Shown piece by piece: positions 7,801-15,459 of a stretch of DNA of 16,853 bases. The stretch's first letter is position 1; each line of letters begins with the position of its first letter. The stretch covers positions 1 to 16,853 of the forward strand of contig JBAXVX010000048.1 in the NCBI GenBank assembly GCA_037128705.1. The letters are read 5' to 3'. The translations under genes were made by a program, and so were the position numbers. The notes beneath the pieces were generated by a model. It was not told where the DNA came from and made no database searches. It was given only the letters and a program-made list of their open reading frames with translations. Origin of the DNA: CAIVAT01 sp037128705 (GTDB taxonomy: Bacteria; Bacteroidota; Bacteroidia; Bacteroidales; FEN-979).

Positions 7801-8622
7801 GGAATCGATCCGAAGAGAAGGAAATCCTCAGGAATCAGGGCTGCCATCATCCGCGAGAAGGGGGTGAACCGTGACCGTGACATGGCCTGGGCAATGTATC
7901 TGGCTGGTTTTGATGTGAAGGATGTGCACATGACCGATCTGATCTCGGGTCGTGAGAACCTGGAAGATGTGAACCTGATCGCTTTTGTGGGCGGGTTTTC
8001 CAACTCCGATGTGCTTGGTTCAGCCAAGGGATGGGCCGGCGCATTTTTATTCAACGAAAAAGCTAAGCTGACGCTGAACAATTTCTTTGCCCGCAAGGAT
8101 ACCCTTTCGCTGGGCGTTTGCAACGGTTGTCAACTGCTGGTTGAGCTTGGGCTCATCTATCCTGAATTATACAGCCAGGATGCCGCCCTGAACCGCCACC
8201 CGAAGATGTCGTGGAATGACTCCCACAAGTATGAATGTGCCTTTGTGGGGCTGGAGATTCTTGAAAACCATTCGGTGATGCTGAATTCGCTGGCCGGCTC
8301 AAAGTTGGGGATATGGGTGGCCCATGGCGAAGGAAAATTCAATTTCCCCGAAGGAGCGCAGAATTATCATATCCCGGCCAGATTCAACCATTCAAAATAC
8401 CCTGGAAATCCAAACGGATCACAGTTTGATGCAGCCTGCATTGCTTCGGCCGACGGGCGTCATCTGGCCATCATGCCTCACCTGGAGGACTCGATCCTTC
8501 CCTGGCAGTGGGCCTGGTACCCCGAGGAGAGCAGGCAGGATGAGGTCACACCCTGGATAGAGGCATTTGTCAATGCCAGGGAATGGGTAAAAAAAAATAC
8601 TAATAGCAAATCTGAAGAATGA
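4837..8622 (+). CDS. purL: Phosphoribosylformylglycinamidine synthase (FGAM synthase), large single-chain form
   Basis: A 1261-residue enzyme of de novo purine synthesis that converts FGAR, glutamine and ATP to FGAM in the cytosol. An N-terminal PurS-like domain (about 1-80, with GPRREMITPWSTNAVEITQN) and a linker domain are followed by two AIRS-like synthase halves, with SEHCRHK at 183-189, KAETHNFPTTVEPF near 262 and GKDSLSMTQK in the second half. The C-terminal class I glutaminase has nucleophile Cys1095 in GVCNGCQ, with His1215 and Glu1217 in MPHLED completing the triad. All expected catalytic residues are present. The odd part is residues 87-107, encoded by an in-frame 7-bp repeat array that separates RIEEFTSDD from FDPML, which lie close together in homologues as I remember them. 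The last four bases overlap the next gene (ATGA). Confidence 0.95.
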   Translation: MITFFKNPASYYAVESREKLTDHDLEKLKWLFGGAECIAESVLKGTFIGPRREMITPWSTNAVEITQNMGIAGISRIEEFTSDDFSVTRHASRVTDSFVTRHASPVTSFDPMLQHVYEGLDQEIFHIVHDPDPVIFIEDIAAYNNKLGLALSSEEIQYLIGLSQKLNRKLTDSEVFGFSQVNSEHCRHKIFNGTFIIDGKEMPETLFSLIKKTAKEHPGFLVSAYKDNVAFILGPDIEQFAPLHQNVADFFTIRDIESVISLKAETHNFPTTVEPFNGAATGSGGEIRDRMAGGKGSIPMAGTAVYMTSYPRLEGGRSWEKAVEARPWLYKTPEEILIKASNGASDFGNKFGQPLICGSLLTFEHEENGKIFGYDKVIMQAGGIGYARKSDSLKEEPEGGQRIVVLGGDNYRIGMGGGAVSSVATGEYGNAIELNAVQRSNPEMQKRVFNAIRAMTEMEENPIISIHDHGAGGHLNSLSELVENTGGTIHIDALPIGDPTLSSREIVSNESQERMGLVIRETDLALLNEIASRERAPLYDAGHTSGDHLLVFEDRRDGSQPINLRIEDFFGKPPKTVITDKSYPTLYSQPAYKTSRLTEYLEAVLQLEAVACKDWLTNKVDRAVSGKIAMQQTCGEIQLPLNNLGVVALDYNGEKGVATSLGHAPIAAMVDPVAGSRLSISEALLNLVWAPLTHGLKGVSLSANWMWPCKNAGEDARLYAAVKAVSDFAIELGINIPTGKDSLSMTQKYPDGETVLSPGTVIISAVAEVSDVKMVISPLLVNDPGSKLLYLDFSRETMKPGGSSFSQVVNAVGNEVPTVKDTAYFVRAFNVVQKLIRDRLILSGHDISAGGLITTLLEMTFANGAIGIDADVSGLKERDIVRLFFSENPGIIIQVKDFKTVSRYLKEARVDCIPIGSVCNERILSVINGTENHSFDIDALRDTWFKTSYLLDRKQSGEKLALERFRNYKNQPLQFSFSAGFTGKFKEFGIDPKRRKSSGIRAAIIREKGVNRDRDMAWAMYLAGFDVKDVHMTDLISGRENLEDVNLIAFVGGFSNSDVLGSAKGWAGAFLFNEKAKLTLNNFFARKDTLSLGVCNGCQLLVELGLIYPELYSQDAALNRHPKMSWNDSHKYECAFVGLEILENHSVMLNSLAGSKLGIWVAHGEGKFNFPEGAQNYHIPARFNHSKYPGNPNGSQFDAACIASADGRHLAIMPHLEDSILPWQWAWYPEESRQDEVTPWIEAFVNAREWVKKNTNSKSEE
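5095..5158 (+). repeat. Heptanucleotide array GTCACGC inside purL
   Basis: Four 7-bp units (GTCACGC three times, then GTCACGG, 5095-5122), an 8-bp interruption ATTCCTTT (5123-5130), and four more units (GTCACGC twice, GTCACCT twice, 5131-5158). Because 7 is not a multiple of 3, three units encode one heptapeptide; the frame in purL reads VTRHASR / VTRHASP, giving residues 87-107. The reading frame is kept across the array. Confidence 0.9.
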
Positions 8623-9380
8623 AAAAAATCATATTGATCACGGGCGCCACCGCAGGTTTTGGAAAGGCGATTGCCCGGAAATTTGCTGCGGCCGGTTATG
8701 ACCTCATCATCACCGGAAGACGAAAGATGCTCCTGGATGAACTTGCCAAAGATTTGATCCTGACCCATCAGGTGGAGGTTTTGCCGCTTTGTTTTGATGT
8801 CAGGCGGCTCAATGAGGTTGAAAACGCTATTTCTTCCCTGACGGAGCGATGGAGGGCCATCGATGTTTTAGTCAACAATGCCGGCCTGGCAGTCGGGATG
8901 AATCCGATCAATGAGGGGGTGATTGACGACTGGGAACGGATGATCGATACCAATATAAAGGGTTTGCTTTACATGATCCGGATGGTTTCGCCCTTGATGG
9001 TTGCCCGAAAGCGAGGCCACATCATTAACATCGGTTCCCTGGCGGGAAAAGAGGTTTACCCGATGGGCAACGTTTACTGCGGATCAAAATTCGCCGTGGA
9101 TGCCATCACCAAGGGCGCCCGCATCGACCTCGTTTCGCACAACATCAAGGTCACCCAGATTGCACCGGGAGCAGCCAACACGGAATTTTCAAATGTCCGT
9201 TTCAAGGGGGATCAAACCCGGGCCGACAACGTTTACAATGGGTTCAAGCCCCTTTCGGCTGAAGATGTAGCCGATGCGGTCTATTATGTAACCACCCTTC
9301 CCGACCACGTGAATGTCAACGACCTGGTGCTCATGCCAACCGCGCAGGCCAGTGCGGTGAATTTTCACAAGGTGTTGTAA
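8619..9380 (+). CDS. Short-chain dehydrogenase/reductase, YdfG-like (classical SDR)
   Basis: A 253-residue NAD(P)-dependent oxidoreductase. It has the cofactor motif TGATAGFG (8-15), an Arg pair in TGRR after beta-2 that suggests NADPH preference, NNAG at 86-89, and the catalytic set Ser140, Tyr153 and Lys157 (YCGSK). Overall similarity is to the YdfG group, whose E. coli member reduces malonic semialdehyde and oxidises L-allo-threonine or serine; the true substrate here is not known. The ATG overlaps the purL stop (ATGA), so translation is probably coupled. No functional link with purine synthesis is evident. No convincing terminator follows within the 59 bp before the next gene. Confidence 0.88.
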   Translation: MKKIILITGATAGFGKAIARKFAAAGYDLIITGRRKMLLDELAKDLILTHQVEVLPLCFDVRRLNEVENAISSLTERWRAIDVLVNNAGLAVGMNPINEGVIDDWERMIDTNIKGLLYMIRMVSPLMVARKRGHIINIGSLAGKEVYPMGNVYCGSKFAVDAITKGARIDLVSHNIKVTQIAPGAANTEFSNVRFKGDQTRADNVYNGFKPLSAEDVADAVYYVTTLPDHVNVNDLVLMPTAQASAVNFHKVL

Positions 9381-9439
9381 CTTTTTTACTATAATTGCAA
9401 TCTGTTTTGGATTTGAACCATCCCTTAACCTGAAAAATC

Positions 9440-11203
9440 ATGGAAGTTACCCGCTTATTTGACCTTTTACCTTACCACGAAGCTACTTTCAAACCCAAAG
9501 ATGATGTTCTTGCTTCGAAGGACAACGGGGAATGGTCAAAGTACAGCATTAAACAGTACCGGGAGATCGTTGACAATATCAGCTATGGATTCCTGGCCAT
9601 GGGAGTTAAACCAGGGGATAAGATTGCCCAAATCAGCTCCAACCGCGCCGAATGGAATTTTGTGGATATGGCCATTCTCCAGGTCGGTGCGATCCATGTA
9701 CCTATCTATGCAACCATCAGCGAATCAGATTACAAGTACATTCTGAATCATGCGGAGGTGAACTATGTCTTCATTTCGGGGCAGGAACTTCTGCGAAAAA
9801 TAGATCATATTTTACCGGAGATATCCCACATCAAGGGAGTATTTACCTACAAAGATCATCACGAGCACAAGCATCTGAATGAACTCATCGACCTGGGTAA
9901 GGAAAACACCGATCCCAAAGGGCTCGAACTCAGAAAATCATCTGTCAAACCCGAAGATGTGGCCACCATCATCTATACATCAGGAACCACGGGTAATCCA
10001 AAAGGCGTAATGCTGAGCCATCACAACATTATTTCAGATTTTTTGGTATGCGCCTATATACCCCACTTTGGTGAAGAGGGCAAGGCGGTGAGTTACCTCC
10101 CTTTATGCCATGTGTATGAACGGATGCTGAATTACCTTTACCATTACCTGGGATTTTCCATCTATTATGCCGAAAACCTGGGAACCATCACCGACAATAT
10201 GAAGGAGGTGAAGCCCGATATTTTATCGACGGTGCCTCGGTTACTCGAGAAAATTTATGATAAATTATTCGCAACCGGTCACAAACTAACCGGCGCAAAG
10301 CGGTGGATTTTCTTCTGGGCGCTGCACCTGGCCCTGAGGTATGAATTGAATGGAGCCAATGGCTGGTTTTATGAATTGAAACGGAAACTATACGACAAAC
10401 TGGTTTATACAAAATGGCGTGATGCATTGGGTGGAAAGCACCTCCTGGTGGTATCAGGCGGCGCCGCACTGCAGCCACGGCTGGCCCGCATGTTTACCTG
10501 TGCAGGCATCGACGTGCTGGAGGGATACGGACTGACGGAGACCTCCCCGGTGATTTCAGTGAATGACCTCACGGCAGGCGGAACGAAGTTCGGAACAGTC
10601 GGAAAGGTGGTGAAGGGAGTTGAGGTCAAGATCGCGGAGGATGGAGAAATTTTATGCAAAGGGCCCAACGTGATGCTGGGGTATTATAAAGAACCGGAAA
10701 TGACAAAAACGGCCATCGAACCCAACGGATGGTTTCATACCGGCGACCTGGGCCACATTGAACCCGAAGGGCATCTGAAAATCACCGGGAGAAAAAAAGA
10801 GCTCTTTAAAACATCCTTTGGAAAGTACATCAGCCCGCAACCCATTGAAGATACCTTCAAGGAATCGCTGTTCATCGACCAGCTGGTGGTGGTGGGTGAG
10901 CATCAGAAATATGCAGGGGCGCTGATCGTACCGGATTTTAATTTTCTGAAATCCTATTGCACAGTAAAGGAAATACCGTATACAACCAATGAGGAAATGA
11001 TCAATTTGCCCCGGATCCGCAAACGGTTTAAAACGGAGGTTGACAAGTACAACAAGTGTTTTGGCGATACTGAAAAAATCAAAAGCTGGGACCTGCTCGA
11101 TACTGAATGGACCTTTGAAACAGGGGAAATCACGCCGACCATGAAGCTGAAACGAAATATTATTATGAAAAAATATGAAGAAAAAATCGCGAAGCTGTTT
11201 TAA
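9440..11203 (+). CDS. Long-chain acyl-CoA synthetase (AMP-forming), first of a tandem pair
   Basis: A 587-residue member of the ANL adenylate-forming family that activates a fatty acid with ATP to acyl-AMP and then to acyl-CoA. Motifs are complete: the phosphate loop YTSGTTGNPKGVM from Tyr179, GYGLTETS at 362-369, WFHTGD from Trp431, the hinge ITGRKKE followed by LFKTSFGKYISPQPIE, and a C-terminal PTMKLKR carrying the likely catalytic lysine. The length and the KTSFGKY hinge fit the eukaryote-like FAA/ACSL branch common in Bacteroidota. No signal peptide is present. The next gene is a close relative 29 bp downstream in the same direction, so the two probably form an operon. Chain-length preference cannot be read from the sequence. 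Confidence 0.92.
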   Translation: MEVTRLFDLLPYHEATFKPKDDVLASKDNGEWSKYSIKQYREIVDNISYGFLAMGVKPGDKIAQISSNRAEWNFVDMAILQVGAIHVPIYATISESDYKYILNHAEVNYVFISGQELLRKIDHILPEISHIKGVFTYKDHHEHKHLNELIDLGKENTDPKGLELRKSSVKPEDVATIIYTSGTTGNPKGVMLSHHNIISDFLVCAYIPHFGEEGKAVSYLPLCHVYERMLNYLYHYLGFSIYYAENLGTITDNMKEVKPDILSTVPRLLEKIYDKLFATGHKLTGAKRWIFFWALHLALRYELNGANGWFYELKRKLYDKLVYTKWRDALGGKHLLVVSGGAALQPRLARMFTCAGIDVLEGYGLTETSPVISVNDLTAGGTKFGTVGKVVKGVEVKIAEDGEILCKGPNVMLGYYKEPEMTKTAIEPNGWFHTGDLGHIEPEGHLKITGRKKELFKTSFGKYISPQPIEDTFKESLFIDQLVVVGEHQKYAGALIVPDFNFLKSYCTVKEIPYTTNEEMINLPRIRKRFKTEVDKYNKCFGDTEKIKSWDLLDTEWTFETGEITPTMKLKRNIIMKKYEEKIAKLF

Positions 11204-11232
11204 TAAAAGGACCTTTTTTACGTTTGAGTAAG

Positions 11233-13029
11233 ATGAAACAAATTACCCGGATCTTCGATCTCCTTGAATTATATTCCGATGAATATAATTCTATTGACGA
11301 CCTTTTCAATATAAAAAGAGACGGGGTTTGGGTGCATTTTTCAGCTGGCGATTATGTCAGGAACAGCAACCTGATCAGCCTTGGATTACTGAAATTGGGC
11401 GTTACCAAAGGCACGAGGGTCGCCACAGTCATGAATAATTGCCCGGAGTGGAATTTCTTAGATATGGGGATCCTGCAAACCGGGGCCATTCAGGTGCCGG
11501 TCTACCCGACCATCAGTGAGGATAATTACCGGTATATTTTCAAGGATGCCGACATTGAATACCTGATTTTTTCTGATGATGAAATTTTCAACCGGATCAA
11601 AAAGGTTCTTCCAGAAATTCCCAAACTGAAGGCTGTTTTTTCAATTGAACCTGTGGATGGGATCCGGAGCTGGACTGAAATCCTGGAACTGGGAAGAGGT
11701 CACCTTCATCCGGAGGAACTGGAAGCCATCAAACAAACCATTGTTCCCTCCGATATGGCTACGGTGATCTATACTTCAGGGACCACAGGCCGTCCAAAGG
11801 GAGTGATGTCGTCGCACAATAATTTCGTGACCAATTATAAGGCCCTGGCCGAAGTCCCTCCCCTGAAGATGCATGACCGGGCCGTTAGCTTTCTCCCGCT
11901 ATGCCATGTCTATGAACGAACAGCCGGCTATGTATACCAATCTTTCGGCGTTTCAGTTTATTATGTTCAGGTGATTGATGAGCTTGGAGACTACATCAGG
12001 GAGGTAAAGCCCCATGGATTTGCCTCTGTTCCGCGGGTCTTCGAAAAGATATACAATAAGATTGTCATCAAGGGACGTAGTTTGCCGCTTCCCATGAAAA
12101 TCCTGTTTTTCTGGTCTCTGCGTCAGGGTCATAAATTTGAACTGAACCATGCCCGGGGATGGGTTTACGATGTAAAGCTCTTCATAGCAAATCTGCTTGT
12201 TTTCCGCAAATGGCGGGAGGCGCTGGGCGGAGAGTTGAAATTCATCGTTTCGGGAAGTGCTGCCTTGCATCCGCGGCTGGCCCGCATTTTCTGGGCTGCG
12301 AAGATCCCGATCCTCGAAGCCTATGGGCTTACGGAGACATCTCCCGGTGTTACCTGTTACCGGTTTGGGCCCGGCGGTATGAAATTCGGCACGGTTGGTC
12401 CCCTGCTCACCGGGAACCAGATGAAGATTGCCGAAGATGGAGAGATCCTCTGCAAAGGACCCAATGTCATGATGGGTTACCTGAACCGGCCTGAAAAGAC
12501 AGCGGAGGTGATCGATGCCGACGGATGGTTCCATACCGGGGACATCGGTGTGATCGAGGATGGTAAATTTCTGAAGATCACCGACCGGAAAAAGGAGATT
12601 TTTAAAACCTCCGGCGGAAAATATATTGCCCCGCAGCCCATCGAACAGCGCATCAAGGAATCTCCCTTTATCGAGCACATCATGGTAGTGGGGGATAACC
12701 GGAATTATGCAGCTGCGCTGATCATTCCCAATTTCGAACACCTGAAAAGCTGGTGCGAAGTCAAACACATTGAATATATTTCAAGGCAGAAGGCGGTGAA
12801 CAACCCGAAGGTTATTCGCCGCATCAAGCATGAAGTTGAACGGTTCAACCTGGACCTGGGGCAGACCGAAAAAATCAAAAAGTTCAGGCTTCTGGATGCA
12901 GAATGGACGACCGAATCCGGTGAAATTTCTCCGACACTAAAATACCGCCGGAAGTTCATCATTGAGAAATACAGCCAGATCATTGAAGAGACCTACCGCT
13001 CCTCGGAATACAACTACAGGGTAGAGTAA
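11233..13029 (+). CDS. Long-chain acyl-CoA synthetase (AMP-forming), second of a tandem pair
   Basis: A 598-residue paralogue of the gene before it, aligning from the first residues (MKQITRIFDLLELY against MEVTRLFDLLPYHE). It keeps YTSGTTGRPKGVM from Tyr180, AYGLTETSPG at 363-371, WFHTGD from Trp432, ITDRKKE-IFKTSGGKYIAPQPIE and the C-terminal PTLKYRRK lysine, so it should be catalytically active in fatty acid activation. An in-frame TTG at 11224 would add three residues; ATG at 11233 was preferred because it aligns with the paralogue's start. The two copies have diverged well apart, including in the region around the acyl pocket, which suggests different substrates (inference). The gene ends 28 bp from the convergent holA stop. 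Confidence 0.92.
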   Translation: MKQITRIFDLLELYSDEYNSIDDLFNIKRDGVWVHFSAGDYVRNSNLISLGLLKLGVTKGTRVATVMNNCPEWNFLDMGILQTGAIQVPVYPTISEDNYRYIFKDADIEYLIFSDDEIFNRIKKVLPEIPKLKAVFSIEPVDGIRSWTEILELGRGHLHPEELEAIKQTIVPSDMATVIYTSGTTGRPKGVMSSHNNFVTNYKALAEVPPLKMHDRAVSFLPLCHVYERTAGYVYQSFGVSVYYVQVIDELGDYIREVKPHGFASVPRVFEKIYNKIVIKGRSLPLPMKILFFWSLRQGHKFELNHARGWVYDVKLFIANLLVFRKWREALGGELKFIVSGSAALHPRLARIFWAAKIPILEAYGLTETSPGVTCYRFGPGGMKFGTVGPLLTGNQMKIAEDGEILCKGPNVMMGYLNRPEKTAEVIDADGWFHTGDIGVIEDGKFLKITDRKKEIFKTSGGKYIAPQPIEQRIKESPFIEHIMVVGDNRNYAAALIIPNFEHLKSWCEVKHIEYISRQKAVNNPKVIRRIKHEVERFNLDLGQTEKIKKFRLLDAEWTTESGEISPTLKYRRKFIIEKYSQIIEETYRSSEYNYRVE

Positions 13030-13057
13030 TTGCTGACAGTCTCCCGGTTCAGCTTAT

Positions 13058-14074
13058 TCAATGAAGAATTTTGAAAATCAACTCTTTCATCAGCTCCCCG
13101 TCTCCCGCCGATGCATTTTCAACCCCCTTGGCTTTTAAATCGTACTCACGCAGCAAAGAGATGACCGATGCCGTTTTGGCTACCGGGTAGCTCCGCGCAG
13201 CCTGCTGGTAGTCTGAAACAAAAAATGGTTTTATCGAAAGGGCTATGGCCACTGCATTGGTCGATTTGTCGGGAAGAAAATGATACACCAGGATCTTCGA
13301 AAAATGGGCATATAACATGGGAATCACCTTCACCAAAGGATTTTCACGAAGGTTGGCCGCGAAATAGAGGATGATCTGGTTGGCCTTCAAAACATCCCTC
13401 CTGGTAAGGGCCTTCTGCAATTCGAATACGTTGTAATCCTTGCTGATCCCGATATTTTTTTCAACATACTCTTCATTGATCTCTGAAGCTGCCGGGATAT
13501 TGATCAGCAGTTTCTGGATCTCGTTGGCGATTTTTCCAAGGTCGGCGCCCAGGAATTCCGTGAGCATGGCGGCAGCTTTCGGCGTGATCGAATACCTACG
13601 CTGGCGGAGGTATTCAATGATCCAGTCGGGAATTTTATTATCGTAAAGCCGGGCCGATTCATAGGCTACCCCGATCTTTTCAATGGCCTTATAGAGTGAT
13701 TTACGCTTGTCTAACTTCCCGTATTTATAACATATAACCAGGATCGTCGAGGTTTGCGGATTTTCCATGTAGGGAAGGAAATCTTCGATCTTATCCAGAT
13801 CCTGCGCCTCCTTGATGATGAGCACCTGGTAATTGGCCATCATCGGGAAACGCTTTGCATAGCCCATCAGGGTAAGCACATTGGAATCCTTACCATAAAC
13901 GATCGTCTGGTTGAACTCCTTCTCCTGGTCACTTAAAACATGATGCTCGATGTAATCGGAAACAACGTCAATAAAATAGGACTCCTCCCCATGCAGGAGG
14001 TAAACAGGGTAATAGATCTGATTTTTCAGGTCGGTGAGAAGCTGATCGATGCTGATGCTGTTCTTTTCAGCCAT
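13058..14074 (-). CDS. holA: DNA polymerase III subunit delta
   Basis: A 338-residue clamp-loader subunit. Delta opens the sliding clamp so that the loader can place it on primed DNA. Recognition rests on the overall pattern: N-terminal YPVYLLHGEESYFIDVVSDYI (about 22-42), QVLIIKEAQDLDKIEDF in the central AAA+-like fold, GADLGKIANEIQKLL in domain II, and the C-terminal helical collar domain with NPLVKVIPML. As usual for delta, no Walker A P-loop is present, so it does not bind ATP itself. The length is normal. It starts 2 nt after the amn stop, so the two genes form an operon on the minus strand. Confidence 0.92.
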   Translation of the reverse strand: MAEKNSISIDQLLTDLKNQIYYPVYLLHGEESYFIDVVSDYIEHHVLSDQEKEFNQTIVYGKDSNVLTLMGYAKRFPMMANYQVLIIKEAQDLDKIEDFLPYMENPQTSTILVICYKYGKLDKRKSLYKAIEKIGVAYESARLYDNKIPDWIIEYLRQRRYSITPKAAAMLTEFLGADLGKIANEIQKLLINIPAASEINEEYVEKNIGISKDYNVFELQKALTRRDVLKANQIILYFAANLRENPLVKVIPMLYAHFSKILVYHFLPDKSTNAVAIALSIKPFFVSDYQQAARSYPVAKTASVISLLREYDLKAKGVENASAGDGELMKELIFKILH

Positions 14075-14076
14075 GG

Positions 14077-14850
14077 TTAATCGAATCGGAGGTGTTTGAC
14101 CAGTAACTTCTTTTCAATGCAGTCATTCATCGTGGCTACCCCGATCCGCAGGTGCTCTTCAGCAAATTTTTCAGTCACCTTTTTGTCGCTGATCTGGGTC
14201 TTGATACCGCGGCCAACCATGGGCTGGTCAGATACCAGCAGAACGGCCCCGGTGGGGATTTCATTGGCAAAACCAACCATGAAGAGGGTCGACGATTCCA
14301 TATCGATGGCAATGGCCCGGGTAATGCGCAGATGCTCCTTGAACGCTTCGTCAAATTCCCATACCCTCCGGTTGGTTGTATATACGGTGCCGGTCCAGTA
14401 ATTTTTCCGGTGTTTGTGGATCTCCGATGATACCACCTTCTGAAGATTGAAGGCTGGAAGGGCAGGGACCCTTTCGGGGAAATAATCGTCCGATGTTCCA
14501 TCCCCACGGATGGCCGCAATGGGGAGAATCATATCGCCCACCTTGCATTTCTTTTTCAGTCCGCCGCATTTGCCCAGAAAAAGGGCGGCTTTCGGCTTGA
14601 TGGCGCCCAGCAGATCCATGATGGTGGCTGCATTCGGACTTCCCATCCCGAAATTGATCAGGGTGATGCGTTCGTGCGTCACACTCGGCATGGCTTTATC
14701 CAGCCCTTTGATCGGCACATTGTGCCAAGATGAAAAAAGTTCGAGGTAGCGGGTAAAATTGGTCAGAAGGATAAAATCGCCGAATTCCTCCAGATTTGTC
14801 CCGGTATAGCGTGGCAGCCAATCATCAACAATCTCTTTTTTTGTTTTCAT
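14077..14850 (-). CDS. amn: Short-form AMP nucleosidase (nucleoside phosphorylase fold)
   Basis: A 257-residue member of the PNP/UDP phosphorylase (MTAN-like) superfamily. It matches the protein annotated as AMP nucleosidase in Bacteroidales, which splits AMP to adenine and ribose 5-phosphate in the cytosol. Visible motifs are GMGSPNAA (68-75), GKCGG (93-97), the substrate-site DMES at 183-186, and SDQP at 207-210 with the probable catalytic Asp208. It is about half the length of the proteobacterial Amn, lacking that enzyme's N-terminal domain, so the exact substrate is less certain and another nucleoside or nucleotide is possible. The start ATG has no Shine-Dalgarno site. It is followed after 2 nt by holA and has a leader with two small hairpins. 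Confidence 0.85.
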   Translation of the reverse strand: MKTKKEIVDDWLPRYTGTNLEEFGDFILLTNFTRYLELFSSWHNVPIKGLDKAMPSVTHERITLINFGMGSPNAATIMDLLGAIKPKAALFLGKCGGLKKKCKVGDMILPIAAIRGDGTSDDYFPERVPALPAFNLQKVVSSEIHKHRKNYWTGTVYTTNRRVWEFDEAFKEHLRITRAIAIDMESSTLFMVGFANEIPTGAVLLVSDQPMVGRGIKTQISDKKVTEKFAEEHLRIGVATMNDCIEKKLLVKHLRFD

Positions 14851-14870
14851 CAGATATGCATTAATAGGTT

Positions 14871-14903
14871 CACCTTTTCAGGTGGAGGTCAAGCAATCGC
14901 TTG
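14871..14903 (-). promoter_or_regulatory. Two hairpins in the amn leader
   Basis: On the minus strand CAAGC-GATT-GCUUG (14903-14890) and CACCU-GAAA-AGGUG (14884-14871) are two perfect 5-bp stems with 4-nt loops, the second closed by a GNRA-type GAAA tetraloop. They lie between the likely transcription start near 14905 and the amn ATG at 14850. No T-tract follows either one, so they do not look like terminators. Confidence 0.45.
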
Positions 14904-14909
14904 TTGTCA

Positions 14910-14917
14910 CAAAGATA
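14910..14917 (-). promoter_or_regulatory. -7 box of the amn-holA promoter
   Basis: TATCTTTG on the minus strand matches TAnnTTTG exactly and lies 60 bp before the amn start codon. A clear TTTG -33 element at the usual distance is missing (CTG occurs 18 nt upstream), so this call rests on the -7 box and its position alone. Confidence 0.45.
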
Positions 14918-14967
14918 AGGGTTTTGTCAGATTTTCAGGCTTCCGTACAAAATTGGAAAATGTCATG

Positions 14968-14975
14968 TACATTTG
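14968..14975 (+). promoter_or_regulatory. -7 box upstream of the HsdR_N gene
   Basis: TACATTTG matches TAnnTTTG exactly. It lies 10 bp before the ATG at 14986, so the mRNA would have almost no 5' leader. A TTG at 14953-14955 is too close (12 nt) to be a standard -33 element. The box would sit inside the reading frame if the alternative TTG start at 14953 were used, which argues against that start. Confidence 0.4.
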
Positions 14976-14985
14976 TAATGAACCT

Positions 14986-15459
14986 ATGATGCAACAACTC
15001 AACCTGCCGGCGCTTGTGCCGCGGCTTCGCAAGGGGAAAAGCGGTAAAGAGGAGATCTTTGACGAGATCCGCAAAAGGTACGTCCGTCTCACGCCCGAAG
15101 AATGGGTGAGGCAGCATTTTCTTCAGTTCATGATCCGACAGCTTGGATTTCCGGCAACCCTGATCTCAGTTGAGGCTGCACTGAAATACAACAACATGCT
15201 GAAACGCTTTGATATCCTGGCCTACAATTCCGATGGCATACCAAGCCTGGTGGTCGAATGCAAAGCACCGACGGTCGAAATCACCCAGGCTGTATTTGAC
15301 CAGGTGGCCATGTACAATATGACCCTGGCCGTTGATTACCTTGCCGTTACCAATGGATTGGCCCATTTCGCCTGCAAGATCGATCATCCAAACAAGAAAT
15401 ATGCTTTTTTGAAAGAGATACCAACCTATGAACAGGTGACGCGTGACAAAAAATCGTGA
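14986..15459 (+). CDS. Stand-alone HsdR N-terminal-like (PD-(D/E)XK fold) protein
   Basis: A 157-residue protein matching the type I restriction enzyme R-subunit N-terminal domain family (HSDR_N_2), but without helicase domains or hsdM/hsdS neighbours. The segment LTPEEWVRQHFLQFMIRQLGFP is the family signature (about residues 33-54). The nuclease-fold catalytic residues appear intact: Asp76 in RFDILAY, then Glu91-Cys-Lys93 in VVECKAP, followed by the helix EITQAVFDQVAMYNM. It may bind or cut DNA, though no activity is established for these small proteins. Start: a TTG at 14953 opens the frame earlier, but ATG 14986 (or 14989) fits homologues beginning near LNLP and follows the TACATTTG box. 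The last residues (VTRDKKS) and stop are encoded by repeat sequence. It is divergent from amn-holA. Confidence 0.82.
   Translation: MMQQLNLPALVPRLRKGKSGKEEIFDEIRKRYVRLTPEEWVRQHFLQFMIRQLGFPATLISVEAALKYNNMLKRFDILAYNSDGIPSLVVECKAPTVEITQAVFDQVAMYNMTLAVDYLAVTNGLAHFACKIDHPNKKYAFLKEIPTYEQVTRDKKS

Noticed and set aside
11953..12768. 271-codon open frame on the minus strand inside the second acyl-CoA synthetase
   Set aside because: It lies wholly antisense to a gene with complete family motifs and shows no recognisable domain; a shadow frame.
13032..13053. GCTGA/TCAGC hairpin between the convergent acyl-CoA synthetase and holA genes as a bidirectional terminator
   Set aside because: Only five pairs with a 12-nt loop and no T-tract on either side; too weak to call.
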